Assembly: GCA_029204225.1 (NCBI GenBank)
Contig: CM055095.1
Location: forward strand, 38,154,597 to 38,218,596
Direction of reading: 5' to 3'
Source of the DNA: Diphasiastrum complanatum
Taxonomy: Eukaryota; Streptophyta; Lycopodiopsida; Lycopodiales; Lycopodiaceae
Length of the DNA stretch: 64,000 nucleotides
Shown: piece after piece, positions 35,119-47,636 of the stretch
Numbering within the stretch: the stretch's first letter is position 1
How the letters are laid out: every line of letters begins with the position of its first letter
Made by a program: the position numbers and the translations under genes
The notes under the pieces: generated by a model
The model's database searches: none
Seen by the model: the letters and a program-made list of their open reading frames with translations, nothing else
Told to the model about the DNA's origin: nothing

Positions 35119-37670
35119 TTTTGTGTTTTAAGGTAATATTGTTTTGTTATTATAGGCCTAAGATTTAAAAATACTTGATTGAGTAATACTATTCAATCGA
35201 TGGTTGATGGTCGATAGTCGATAGTCGATAGTTAATAGTCGAGTCAATTTGATGAGAGTCATTTGACTTCGATAGTCGAGTCAATTTGATGAGAGTCATT
35301 TGACTTCAACTCAAAAATTGAATCAAGTCAACATTTGCTTTGTTTTAAAAATTCGTGTATATCTCCAAATAGTTCAAATATGCATTTAAAATTGTAGACC
35401 GTCACAAATAACAGTTTATTTCTGTGGGTTGTTATAAGGAGTGAGTATGCACAATGGGTATGAGCTATCAGAAAATAAAATTAGGTGAGTAGGAGTAAGA
35501 TTAAACTCCAACGCGGGACCTCAAGCTTACTGCTATGAACCTAAATAAAAATTCAACATACTAGCTAAGATAGTATACCTTTCTTTAGACAACTCTTTTT
35601 CTTAGTCACAAGTCATAAATCATCTTCACACTCAAATGAGCATCCCTCTCTCTCTCTCATGTGGAAGCCTTCATCCCCATATCTCCCTCTACAATACATA
35701 TTCCTTAGACTTCCCCTCCTCTTCTTATACTCTTTTTCCATGTAAATGAGGTATCTTCCTTCTCTTCAAAACTTCCCTTCTAAGTTTTGTTTGACTTTTC
35801 TTTTGAAGTTTTGCCTTTTCTGAATGTCTTCAATAGTTCCAATCCTTCAACTTCAAAATTTGTCCACCATCTACAACATTACCAAATAGCCGAGTTGTTC
35901 CCAATAATGTCACTGGATCTTAATGATCCATCCAATGATGTCACCGGGTCTTAATATCCATCAAAAATAAAGGTGAGCCTCATATTTGCGGATAGCTTTC
36001 CTTCACAAAAACTTCATACAACAACTTCCAAGGTAGCACAAAAAATTGCATTGTAAGTTTCAGATATTGAATGGAGGTTCACTTTTTCTCGTCGAACTTT
36101 GTTTGTTGTTGTATAGAGTTTCTCACTCAAAGTTTTGGTTGGTTGGTCTCATGAGCACTTGGATTCTGGTTCCTGCTACGTTTAACGGCAACATTTTTTA
36201 TGTTCCTCTGCAACGACCTCTTTTTTGAATTCTTTATGGACTTCGTCTGGCATTATTTTTGCACTTTTGCCCGGTTCTTGTGTACCATCAATTTTCACAT
36301 CGGTTCTTGAAGGTCCTTGATGTTATAGCATTTTTGTGCCTATAAAATTTTGTGAAGCTCATTAGTTTTTTAGTTGATAAAAATTATGACTAGCACCTTC
36401 AAAAAGTCTCCCTCGAGTGCTGTCAAAGCTTGGGTGGTTGCTACAGTAGCCGTAAACTTCTCCATAGGTCTGAATTTAATTTTCCTTACATGGTCATATT
36501 CCCCACTGGGTGTGTACTCAACAACTATGGTTCTGAAGTCAACTTCTTCGTGTTGAAAATGAAGTGTCCGTCCCATTTTTCATATGTCAAGATTCATTCC
36601 CCACATAAGTCCGAAGTTTGTTGGGAGCCATTTATTGCTATATTATTCTGTTCCTTTTTTTTACACGTGGCATTTCTAGAAGTGAATGAGGAAGAATCTT
36701 GGACTCAAGAATCTTCCTTCATAGGATTCCTTCAAGAGCATCTTTCTCAACCATACATGTCTCTATGCTTTTTGGCATTATTCCTAGCATTCAATGTCAT
36801 TCTTATATTCCAGTTTGGTTTTTCCCCATAGGTCTTGTCTCTATCATGTCGGTGGAATATATGTGATGTCATCGTGACAGTAATGAAGTTTCCCGAATAT
36901 TTTCATTTTCAGCGCACTTCGCAGACATGTGAAGGGTGGTAGCCGATTTTTGATACACTCAATAACTCCTTAAGGTTTTCATGATTTATTACATAAATCG
37001 GTTCATCTTCAAAAGAGCCTTCTTCGTCAAAGTCATCGAGCACATTTCTAACCCGATGAAACATTCCACTTTTGGCTTTGAAAATTGGAAGTCTTTTTTT
37101 AATGCAAAGTTGTAACCTCCATCCCAAAACCTAGTGTCATTGATGGAAAGTTTTTCAATTTACTGATCTTTATCCCGATTGTCAATTTTCTTGATTGTTC
37201 AATTCTGATACTATAGTTGATGCAGTGGCACACGTAGATGTTGAGCCATTGCATCATCACCACCGACGTCAGCCTCGTCATTGGAGAGAGTCCTTGTTTC
37301 AGTGTAGCACAGAGTCGGATGACTTTGACTACCAGTCAGAGGAGACAGTGTTTAGATGATTTTGCATCATATTACTATTATCATTTCATTATATTGGACT
37401 AGTTTGTTGCCTTGCGGCACAAGATTGTAGATATTCATATTTTTGCACGTGTGTCTTATTTCTAGACTCTTCAGTAGGGTTCATTATGGTTTTAGCCATG
37501 ATTCCTTGAAAGTGTTGTTATGAACATCTAATTTAACTGGAGAAATATTTACAAAAATTTAAAAATCCTACTTCAGCCATTATTGGGCATGCCATATGCC
37601 CGAACTGTAAATATAATACATACAATATTTTACAATAGTCGGCCATTTTAACCCGATTTTATCATAAAAA
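35119..37670. other. Unassigned sequence
   Basis: Contains a 37-bp tandem duplication (about 35234-35307, GTCGAGTCAATTTGATGAGA) and a CT-rich patch near 35640. Open frames on both strands between 36370 and 37280 (for example VVEYTPSGEYDHVRKIKF on the minus strand) have a protein-like feel but no family I recognise and no continuity. Confidence 0.4.
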
Positions 37671-37679
37671 ATTAAAAAC

Positions 37680-38470
37680 TGTTGCAGTTCAAGTCCGATT
37701 TTTTCATGATAAAAAATCGGCTAACAATGTACCTCAATACTCTATGTAGAGCTCTCCAATGTGGTAGGCCTGGATTTGACATGTACTGAGACGGTATGCT
37801 GATTGTGAAATCAAGATCAAGACATGTGCAGATCATGGCGAGAGCCAATGATCGACTGCTAGGGATATTTGCACATTTCCTTCTGCTCTTCCTCATACTT
37901 CGGAGACATGTCCTTTGATAGTTCGAATCTTAGATCCATATGTAGGTCTATGGTTTTGCAGTCTTCCATGCCATAACTGTGAAGTACATCGATCTGATAT
38001 CTTTCCTGGCTTATAGTGATTCTTCTACTCATTTTGTCTCTCATGATTTCTATGCCAAGTAGGCAATGTACTGGGCCTGAATCAGTCATTTCGAATTCCT
38101 TCAAAAGCAATGCTTCGGTTGGCATGCAGCAGCTGATTCGAATTGCTGATGATTAAAGAATCATCGACATAAAGTGCTATTATGACATAACTTGAGCCTC
38201 CATATTGTAGACACACATTAGAATCTACAAAACTGGAAGTAAATTGATGTTGCAACAAGAATAGACTTATTCTTTCAAAGCCTTTGGAGCTTGCCTTAAC
38301 CCGTAGAGGGCTTTTGCAATTTGCAAACTTTGTTCTCTTGACCTTGAAGGACGTAACCTTATGCTTGATAGATGTAAATGTCTTCTTGTATGTATCCATT
38401 AAGGAATATTGTGTGAAAGTCCATCTGGTGAATGTCTAGATCTTCTGTAGTTGCGATCGCCAGTAATGTT
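37680..38470 (-). mobile_element. Copia-type remnant: reverse transcriptase
   Basis: Minus strand: DIHQMDFHTIFLNGYIQED, then VIIALYVDDSLIISNSN, then KEFEMTDSGPVHCLLGIEI and SQERYQIDVLHSYGMEDCK, with a degraded RNase H start. The order and spacing are those of Copia RT. Flanks show no LTR. Broken. Confidence 0.85.
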
Positions 38471-38990
38471 CGAATAGATTGATAAGCAAGGCGAAGGGGC
38501 CCATAAAGTGCAAAATAAAAAAGGGGGCCCAATGGCAAGGTAAATGGGGAGGACATAACTTGAAGGCCAAATGGACAATGAACCAAAGGCTAAGAAAAAA
38601 TAGCCATGGTGCCCCTTAATAGGCACATGAAAAAAGGGCCAAATCATCCTTAAATGACAAGAAGATGGTAGGAATCAAGAAGATGGTAAGAATCATATGG
38701 GGAGCCAATGATTAGTGAAACCTTAAAGAGGCCACTATGCTAGAGGGCAAGTACAAATAGGCATGACAACTTTCAAGGTGCCTTCTTAATAGGCACATGG
38801 GATTAGAGGTTAAGTCACATTTAATGCCCTTGAAATGACTAATACAAGGTTGTGAAAGGGTGGAAGAAAGGCAAAACTGCAACTTGAACAGGGGAGATTG
38901 ACCTCAACTCCATAAAATGAGGTGAATGTGATGCATGGAGGTGTTGGATTTCAATGCTCAGGACTAAATCCATTAGGTAACGAGCATCCT
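38471..38990. other. Unassigned sequence
   Basis: A-rich with several similar GGCACATG / AAGGGGCCC patches. No coding family recognised. Confidence 0.35.
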
Positions 38991-39009
38991 GAAAAATTTG
39001 TCGAAGTCC

Positions 39010-40460
39010 GACTCCATTTGACTTTGACTTCAACATTAACTCCATCGACTTCATCGACTGACTCGACATTCCACTCACATCGACATTCCATCATCACTTG
39101 ACAATCGACTCCATCGACTTACCTGACTCACCCGACAACTCAACTTACTCGACATTCCATCATCACTCGACATTCGACTTCTCGACAATTGACTCCATCG
39201 ACTCCATCGACTTATTCGACTCCATCGACATCGACTTACTCGACATTGACTTGACATCGACTTCAACACCAGCCGGACCGAGCAGAGCTGACAAGGGCAC
39301 AGGCATAGTTGTTCCAGGAGGATCTCCTAGAAGGTCGACAATACCACGAAGAGCGCCAGCAAGGTATGTGCTAGGCAGCTCAACTTCCATATCAGAAGAG
39401 TTCTAAGGATTCAATGGTGAACCACAGACATTCGAGGAGGCAATTAAAGGTCCAGAGAAGGACAAATGGATCCAAGCCATGAACGAAGAGATGGAGTCCA
39501 CGAGGAAGAACCAGGTATGGACGTTGGAGCCATTACCACATAAGCGCAAGACTGTCAAATGCAAATGGATTTTCAAGCTCAAATACGAACCAGATGGGAA
39601 TGTAACGAAATACAAGGCAAGACTGGTAGCGAAGGGATTTTCTCAGAGATACGGTATTGACTACTCTGAAACCTTCTCTCCTGTCATCAAACATTCATCC
39701 CTACATCTGTTATTTGCATATGCAGCAACTTATGACCTCAGGATCCACATTGTGGACGAGAAGACAGCCTTCTTGCATGGCGAACTAGACGAAGAGGTCT
39801 ATATGGATCAACCACCAGGATATGTCTCGAATTCACTTCCTAACTATGCATGCAGAATGCATAGAGGCATCTACGGTCTGAAACAATGACCCCGACAATG
39901 GTACAAGAAGAAGGATCAAGCCTTGAAATCATTAGGATTCAAGCCTCTGTTGGCTGACTCCGATGTATATGTCAAAGTTACAGATGGACAGATCATCATA
40001 GTGGTTGTATATGTGGACGACACTCTGATACTCTGCAGGAGTGAGCAGCTAATTGTTGAGGTAAAGACAGACATCTCGAAACATTTCGAGATAGTGGATA
40101 TGGGAAGGGACTACAAGGGAGGTAAGTTATACCTTCATCAGTCCAAATATACCCAGAAGATCCTAGAAGACTTTGGGATGCTAAACTGCAAAGGAGCGAA
40201 CACTCCAATGCTCGTAGGGGCGGTGCTCCTCTGGTCTTGCAGATGGACAACACCTCTGCAATACACCTGACGAAAGATCTCGTGTTCCATTCTAGAATGA
40301 AGCACATTGCGATCAAGTATCACTTGATCAGGCATCTAATTGAAAAGAAGATGATGTAGACCACCTTCATAGGAATGAAAGACATGGTTACTGACATCTT
40401 CACCAAAGTCCTGGACAAAGGACTCTTTGAGAGACAAAGGAGCAGTCTCGAGATCGTAAA
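39010..40460 (+). mobile_element. Copia-type remnant: hinge, reverse transcriptase, RNase H end
   Basis: Plus strand: a Ser-Ile-Asp-rich hinge (39098-39260), then PRRSTIPRRAPARYVLG, EEMESTRKNQVWTLEPLP, CKWIFKLKYEPDGNV, KARLVAKGFSQRYGIDYSET, FLHGELDEEVYMDQPPGY, VVYVDDTLILCRSE, HQSKYTQKILEDFG and near 40380 DMVTDIFTKVLDKGLFE. The long frame at 39479-39889 is unusually well preserved, so this is one of the younger Copia copies here. Gag, protease and integrase are absent. Broken, few breaks in RT. The 3' LTR is not clearly delimited; LTR-like sequence may run from about 40500 to 41200. Confidence 0.88.
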
Positions 40461-41005
40461 GCTATCATGCTTTGAGAGGGAGCTGAAGAAACAAAACGTT
40501 TCTATTTACAAAGCCTTGCTAGCTTTTACCCCTCAGCCTGACAAAGACGTTCGCGAACTCGAAAGTCAAGAGACAGGAAACACAAAAAGTTTCGTGAACA
40601 CGATATCAGCAGTGCCTGACTACATTCTGGAGGACTGTAGGAGTGATTCAGCTGGCAGTGTCCAGCGAACGCATCTGAACTCCATCCGAATCGCAAGAGG
40701 ATTCGCAAAAGCTTCGCGACTGCTGCGACATCCCATCCTCATCATTATGGAAGAACCTCCTTTCCATAAAAGGAGAGGCATTTGCCTTGTAAATAACACT
40801 TATGAGATTAAGCTATCAAGTTCTCTATTTTTGAGATTATCTCTCTATTTCATTTGTGTTCCCTTTGGGAAGGTACTCTGGCCTCCTCTTGCTTCCTTCT
40901 CATTGGTCTGTATTGTGGCATGTATTTTGTTGATTGATTATTAGTTAGCCACAATCTTCCATTCTAATTCCCTTTGGGTGTCTAGGATTTAGTTTACTCA
41001 CCTTG

Positions 41006-41100
41006 CTAGTTGGGTAAGCCTTAGTAAGGTCTTGTATTTTGTCATCTTAGTTAGTTTCATTTCTATTTCGGGCACTAGTTGGGTGAGCCTTAGTGCTTCA
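41006..41100. repeat. Direct repeat of 20 bp
   Basis: CTAGTTGGGTAAGCCTTAGT near 41007 and CTAGTTGGGTGAGCCTTAGT near 41080. Possibly internal to the LTR-like end of the preceding Copia remnant. Confidence 0.6.
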
Positions 41101-41229
41101 TGATTGTTTTCTATTTCCGCAATGTCTAAAGCTTGGTAGAAACTTAGAAAGTGGACAATCCTCTCTATACTACACCACATCGTAGTAGATCTAGCCAAAC
41201 ATTCACAAACAAGATTTACTTCCAAAAGT

Positions 41230-41450
41230 CATGTAGGCATGTCACATGGCAAACCATGCAGGCTTGGGGTTTACCACATGGCAAGCCACATAGGCCTACC
41301 ATAGGGTTGTGTAACAGGCCACATATGCATGTCATAGGCCTGCTATCTGCCAAGCTTGTCATAGGCTACCAGATGGCAAGCCACGTAGGTCGGCGGACAC
41401 ATGGCAAATTATACAGACCAAACCACGTAAGCATACCATAGACTTGCGTG
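41230..41450. repeat. Degenerate CACATGGCAAGCCA repeats
   Basis: Repeated variants of CACATGGCAAGCCACGTAGG and AGGCATGTCA at irregular spacing. No coding sequence. Confidence 0.6.
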
Positions 41451-41552
41451 GCGAAGCAACCATGGGGTTGTATTTTGGGTGGATCGGGGAGGGGGGTCAC
41501 GTGGGGTGGCTGGTGTGCGAGCCTACTCGTAAATGGCATTATTTGGGCGATC

Positions 41553-41945
41553 GAGTATGCATGTGTATGTGTATGTATGCATAAATGTGTATATGTGTAG
41601 AAATGTATGCATGCTTTTGTGCATATGTGTATTTGTATGTGAGCAAAGGTGTATGTAGATGTATGTGTATGTGTATGTGTATGTGGGCATATGTGTTTGT
41701 TTGTGTATGTTTATGTTTACATAGGTGTTGTGCATATGTATGTGTATATTTGTATGTATATGCTTGTGTATGTACCTTTATATGGGTGTACGTGTATATT
41801 TATGTGTATATTTGTATGTGTTTATGTATGTTTATGTTTACATGGGTGCATGTGTGTATACATATGTGTATATTTGTATGTATATGCTTGTGTATGTGAG
41901 TATGTCTATTTGCATGTGCATGTATGCATATGTGGTATATATATG
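41553..41945. repeat. TGTATG-rich microsatellite/minisatellite
   Basis: About 390 bp of mixed TGTATG, TGTGTATA and TATGTATG units. It produces Tyr/Val/Cys/Met-rich false open frames in all frames. A longer array of the same type is at 59755-60470. Confidence 0.9.
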
Positions 41946-42490
41946 TGTCGGTCCATACTCCTGAGCATATCCATGCTTTCCAGTCGTATCTCACCAAGAG
42001 TCTAGAGTAACATAGAGACGGGTTAAAGTTAGGTGCTTCCATGGTTGTTACATCTGAGTAGCGTAACAATCATGGTATAGGGACACCGTGTATCAAAGAT
42101 ATGATTTTTTTAACAATTAAGAGACTGCCAATGTTTCTACTAGGTATTAGAGCAAATTATAATCCTTAGGTAGAAACCATGCATCTTACGCATATCCATG
42201 TTGTCTAAGATCGCAACGTTGGAGTCCTTACTGTGCAATTTTATGATAGGGTTTCATCTTATGGTGTATTAATTTGATTCGTATATAGGTTTAATGTGGT
42301 CTAGAATTGTTTCTTTTTCCGAAAAGATGAAGTAAAAGCACAACTATATAGAAAAGCTCTATTTCTTAAGGATGTACGGAACTGAATATACCGTGCTTGT
42401 TGGAGCCGTAAATCATTTACTTACTCTAGTGGAGATGCTCGGTTGCCAAAGTATTGATTTTTCTTCTAACAGTTCCTTCTTTGTCCTGTA
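41946..42490. other. Unassigned sequence
   Basis: No coding family, repeat or terminal motif recognised. Confidence 0.35.
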
Positions 42491-44215
42491 CAACGATTAG
42501 GATCTATAAAAATTCAGTTTCTTGACAGGTAAGTCATCTTTGCTACCACTGCTTTGTCCTTCCTTTGCCTTGAAATCTAAGAATCGCTTTTTCTTTCCCA
42601 TTCCAAATCCAGAAATAATTGAGTTTGGATTGTTAAAATTGAGAGAGCCTGCCCTTTTGTTAGAGTTCTGAAACTACTTGTCTTGGAGAGTAGAAAAACT
42701 AGGCCGTTTAAGCAGATCTATTTCGCGGATATTTTCAGCATCTCCTAAGGGTGCAAGCAGTTTGGCGGAGGAGTCTTTAGCAAGTTCGATGGAAGCATCA
42801 GTCATATATTGGCGGATAAAAGTAATATGCGATTTTACAACATCTCTAGCAGGTTTGTTTAGCCACATGAAAAACGCATTAATCTGGTTTTAAAGGGAGG
42901 CACCGGGAAAAAACTTGGCAAGATTATTCATGATGAACCATATAGCATGGTCGAAGCAGATAATGGAAGAACTATTTTTGCATTTATCACCACATATGCA
43001 TTTGAAAAAAGGTCTTTTCCAATTTTAGATTCTGGCTTGGTGTAGGTTCATTCTATTGAAACCAGTCTCAAAGTGTCCTCTGGTTTTGGCTCAGGTTTGC
43101 TCAGAGGGGCATCGGGACAGTTCAAATTTGTTCATGTGGATGATGGTATCAAAAGAAACAGGGGTCTCAAGTGAAGTCTTCTTATGCAGTGCGGTCAGTT
43201 TGCAGACTTGTATTTCTTTTTATGTTAGATGAGTCATCAAAATCCATAGGTCAATAGAATAGGTGCAAGAGACTCTAGAGTTTGTAAGACGTGAGGGTAG
43301 ATTTGTATTCAATGACTTTGACAGGAACGAAAGGGACTTGACAATATTTGGATTGGCAGAAATCATAGGAAGAAAGGTCACCAATATCGCAGATGTCTTG
43401 GGAGAAGATCTCAAGTTGAGAGGCATTGTCTTTGTCAAGGTCATCAGTGAAGACAAGAGGTGCGAAGAAAGTGGAGCATCAGAAGCAGAAGGGTAGTAAT
43501 AGTAGGAGAAACACCATTTTCATTTTCCAAGCACTTGAATATTTTTCTAATATGTGAATTGCAAAACTTTTTTTTCTTCTTCGAATTTTTCCACAAAATC
43601 ACTAAGATGGCTAAAAAGATTTTCCACAAGGCTCAAAGGCTGTTTCTTCTTAACAAACTCAAGATAAATCTTTACCTAGTCAAGAGTTTCAAGAAGGTCA
43701 ATCAGGCAGAGAATCTTATCCTCAGGTCCAGCAGAAGAACTGGTGGCCCTATCAATGTCAATGATATACTTATGCAAATCAACGGCCTTTTTCATACAAC
43801 AAATAAGAGTCTGAACAAAATGGCTAGGTGGAGGCAGGGGCTCCCCGTAACCCAAAGAAGCAACTTCTTGAAACCAACCTGTGGACTAAATCATGAAAAT
43901 AGATTTTTGTTAGCTTATGAATCGGATAAAAGGTAAAGATTTTACCACTATCCCAACCAAGGAATAGTAGGATTTACACCACCAAGGTGCATAGAGAGAG
44001 ATACAAAACTGCACTTAGTTTCTCTTGACAAAGCAAGACTGAAATCTTTTAAAGCCTTTATTCATAATCCAACAAGGTAAAGTATAGCTGAAAAGTAAAA
44101 TACAGCACTGTAAAGCACCATAAAGCATAACCACTTTTAAGACGTCCAGCTAATATCTGCCACCATCCCACAAAACAAAACTGCTCAAGTTAGTTTAGTG
44201 AGGAAGATAGGTGTC
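42490..44215 (-). mobile_element. Unclassified coding repeat, copy 2
   Basis: 43503-44190 is homologous (roughly 75-80% by eye) to 14096-14775, same strand. Conserved minus-strand peptide blocks include [38 protein letters not shown] and IRKIFKCLENENG. Further downstream on the minus strand are protein-like segments not seen in copy 1, such as HAIWFIMNNLAKFFPGAS and AKLLAPLGDAENIREIDLL (42674-42970), which may be the C-terminal part of the same product. No reverse transcriptase, integrase or transposase signature is visible. Broken. Superfamily unknown; the association of copy 1 with an LTR scrap is the only hint. Confidence 0.6.
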
Positions 44216-44289
44216 ATAGCTGAATGACAGTTGTTATTCATGTCCAAAAGAAGTTATACTACTTAACAGCTTTAAATAACATTTCAAGT

Positions 44290-46811
44290 CTTAGTCAAAA
44301 TTCAACTGATGTCCCACCAAGGCAGTAAAAGGAATGACACCTTTTGAACTGTGGTTTGGAAAGAAACCCAATGTGGAATACCTGAAAGTTCTTGGATGTG
44401 TAGCATATGCGCACATCCCCAAAGAAAAAATAAAGAAACTTGATGCAAAGGGGTTGAAATGTATACTTGTGGGGTACCTTGAGGGAGTTATGGGATATAA
44501 ATTGTATGATCCCATAAGCAAGAAATTGGTGATAGCAAGAGACGCTATCTTCAATGAGGATGAGACATATGAATCTAATGACCAATACATGAAGGAATTA
44601 AGAATTTCTGGAGTGGATTGACTATCCCAATAATCACGATATCAGACAACAGTAATGCCTCTGGAAAAAAGAATTAGAGGTGTGAGGAAACACAAAATAC
44701 AAAGAAGGAATCACAAGAGGAAGCAGAGATGGAACAAGTAAATAAATAATTGAATGCAGATGCAAGAGATACTAGCTACAGGGAGATGATCCCAATACAA
44801 GAAATAGAACTAGGGCAATCAACAAGAGCCAGAAGAATGTCATCAAGGATGAAAGACATGGCCATGATAGCTGAGAAGGAATTCACGAAACCATTAAATT
44901 ATAGCTAGGCATGCACGAGCAAGGATAGCATGCAGTGGAGATCTGCCATGAATGAAGAAATGAACTCCATGCACAAGAATGAGGCATGGACACTAACTGA
45001 TTTACCTAAAGGAGGAAAGGCGATCGGTTGCAAATGGATTTACAAACTGAACTACGATGCTAAAGGGGGAATAGAGAGGTTCAAAGGCTAGGCTTGTAGC
45101 CAAAGGATGTGCATAGGTAGCGGGAATGGATTTTGAAGAAGCTTTCAAGCTTGTGGCCAAAATTGGTTCAATCATACTATTGTTGGCCTGGGCAATTGAT
45201 CGAGATTTGGAAGTACATCAACTTGACGTAAAACCACCTTTTCTGAATAGAGCCCTACATGATAAAGTATATATGTAGCAACCTGAAGGCTTTGAGCAAG
45301 ATGGGGGGCAAAGTATGCAAGCTGAACAAGGTCGTTTGCGATCTGAAACACGCGTCAAGGGTATGATTTGAAAGAGTTAAGGCTTATTTCATAGACAAAT
45401 CATTTGTAAAATGTATTTCAGATAATAGTATATATATTTCACAAATCTTTAAAGTCAAGGATTGACACTGGTAGTTGCCATATAGGTTGACGACATGATT
45501 ATAATAGGAAATGATATTGAATCAGTCAATGAATGTAAGCAAGAGCTAAACATGGAATTTGAAATGAAAGACTTAAGTGTACTACATTACTATCTGGCCA
45601 TTCACATAAGAAGAAACATAGAATCAAGGGAAATGTGGTTATCACAAGAAAGATACATCATGAGCATGATTAAGAGATGTGGAATGTGTGATTCAACTCC
45701 CTTGGGAGTGCCCCTAGATCCACGTACCAGACTGAGTTTAAGGATGGATGAGGAACATAAATAGATGGATCAATGTCCCTATAGAAGCTTGATTGGGTCA
45801 ATCATGTATGAAATGATTTGAACTAGGCTGGATGTGGCTACTGCCTCACTGAGAATCCTGGAATCGAACATTGGAGAGCTTGTAAGAGAGTAATCAGATA
45901 TTTGAAGGGCATTGTGCATCACACATTACAAGATACTGCTGCAGGTAATGAAATTTTCAGATACACTGATTCTGACTTCGGGGGGGACATTGATGATCGC
46001 AAATCAACGAGTGGATATTATGCATGATGTAGGAGTTGCTATAAGTTGGGCCAGTATCAAGCAAAATTTAGTAGCACTCTCCTCGACAGAAGCAAAATAC
46101 ATTAGTTTGTGTCAAGGAGTGAAAGAATATGTGTGTGGATCAAGAATTTTTGCAGAGAAATTGAAATATGTACAAAAAACATGAGGATGAGGAACGACGA
46201 TCAAGGCTGCATTTTTGTATGCAAAAAAGGGGGTTTTCATAAAAAGAGCAAACACATTAATATCTGCTATATTATCATTACATTAAAGATTTGGTGCAAG
46301 ATGGTGTAATAATATAATTAAACTAGAATATTGTCCTACTAAGGAAATGATTGCAAACTTGATGACAAAGGCCTTGAACAAAGATGGGTTCATTATGTTA
46401 AGAGACATGTTAGGTTTATGTTATCATGCCAATTGAATTGGGGATTGTTGGGAAATATTCCTTGTACATAGATAGAAGACAATTCATGCCAACTGAAATG
46501 GGGATTGTTGGGAAATATTCCTTGTACATAGATAGAAGACAATTCAATGTACATAGTTAGTTATTTCTTGTTTCTTGTCATGTGAACAAGAAAGTGTAAC
46601 TAATCATTTCTTGATATGTCACTGGGATGACCTATATGTATGTACATTGTGCATATATCGTTTTGAGAGAAATGGCAACCAGCGATTTTTCGTTCTGTGT
46701 AACTTGTTTGTGCTATATGATTATTGCTTCTTGCTTTATGATCATTGCTTCCTGTTCTATGATCTTCTACGTGTCAGTGCATTTGATTGAATTGAATAAA
46801 TTGCTCCAACA
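44290..46811 (+). mobile_element. Copia-type LTR retroelement remnant with 3' LTR
   Basis: Plus strand: integrase end (MTPFELWFGKKPNVEYLKVL, GCVAYAHIPKEK), hinge, RT (NEEMNSMHKNEAWTL, CKWIYKLNYDAKGG, VHQLDVK), EFEMKDLSVLHYYLAIHI, LSQERYIMSMIKRC, and RNase H (WASIKQNLVALSSTEAKYI). A GGGGAT purine tract precedes a candidate 3' LTR 46506-46811 (TGTTGGGAAA to CTCCAACA). The purine tract and LTR start are duplicated (46426-46545). Gag, protease and the 5' LTR are absent. Broken, several breaks; moderately old. Confidence 0.88.
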
Positions 46812-47636
46812 AGATTAACTAGTTATCTTACACCTAAGTAATGACTTACAGGTCTCAGATCAAGATTTACTATGTTTGCAGCTGAATAAGGAATTGAGTA
46901 AGAGATGAGATCAGTCACAAGTACCTTCACTTGTATAGGGGCAGCAATGCCAGCATAAAAAGAATGCAATCAATGAATTAATGAAGATGCTTCATGGCTG
47001 GTGGAAGCCAAAACAATGACATGTACATATATATATATATGTCAGTCAAATAGTTATTCCCTGCAGAATCAGATGAACCTTCCATGGCAAGCTTGTTTGT
47101 TATATATCTATATTATATATATATCCATCATCAGCATTGTATAAGTAAATATATTAAACAAATGTGTTCCTTCTTGCCTTCTCTGCCATAAAATTTGTGA
47201 CTGAAAAGGTCACTAGCTGCTTCACAAGACGATTGTAGGTATTGTATTTTCATGGACGACTCCATACAAAACACAGTTGATTGAAATGGTGTAATCTTTT
47301 CCGTGTGTTTAAGGTCTGGTCTGTTTGCACGGATCAGCTGCTCAAAACCATAGAAGGGAAAACCTCAATTGAGAGTTAAATTTTTCAAGAGCAAGAACTG
47401 GAGCTCTTTGATTGTATATATCTACAAGAAAGAGTAGTTGAGCTATTGATTATTCAGTTCCGCACTTTCACAGCTTATAGTTATGCTTTTGTATCAAACA
47501 TGACTGTACATCGCCTGTCTGTCGAGGTTTGTGTTCGTAGTAGTAAGCATGATAGGATCTGTGTATAAATATTTACAAATGTGTGTATGTAGAAATGAAT
47601 GATCGAACATGCCTGATGTAGTGTTGTCTGTGTCTG
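46812..47636. other. 3' flank of the TPR gene
   Basis: AT-rich, with (TA)n patches near 47025-47042 and 47100-47128. It probably contains the 3' untranslated region of the minus-strand TPR gene. No other gene seen. Confidence 0.5.

Noticed and set aside
36430-36831. 133-codon frame with hydrophobic stretches
   Set aside because: No start context, family or neighbouring exon; an opposing minus-strand frame looks equally protein-like, so neither is supported.
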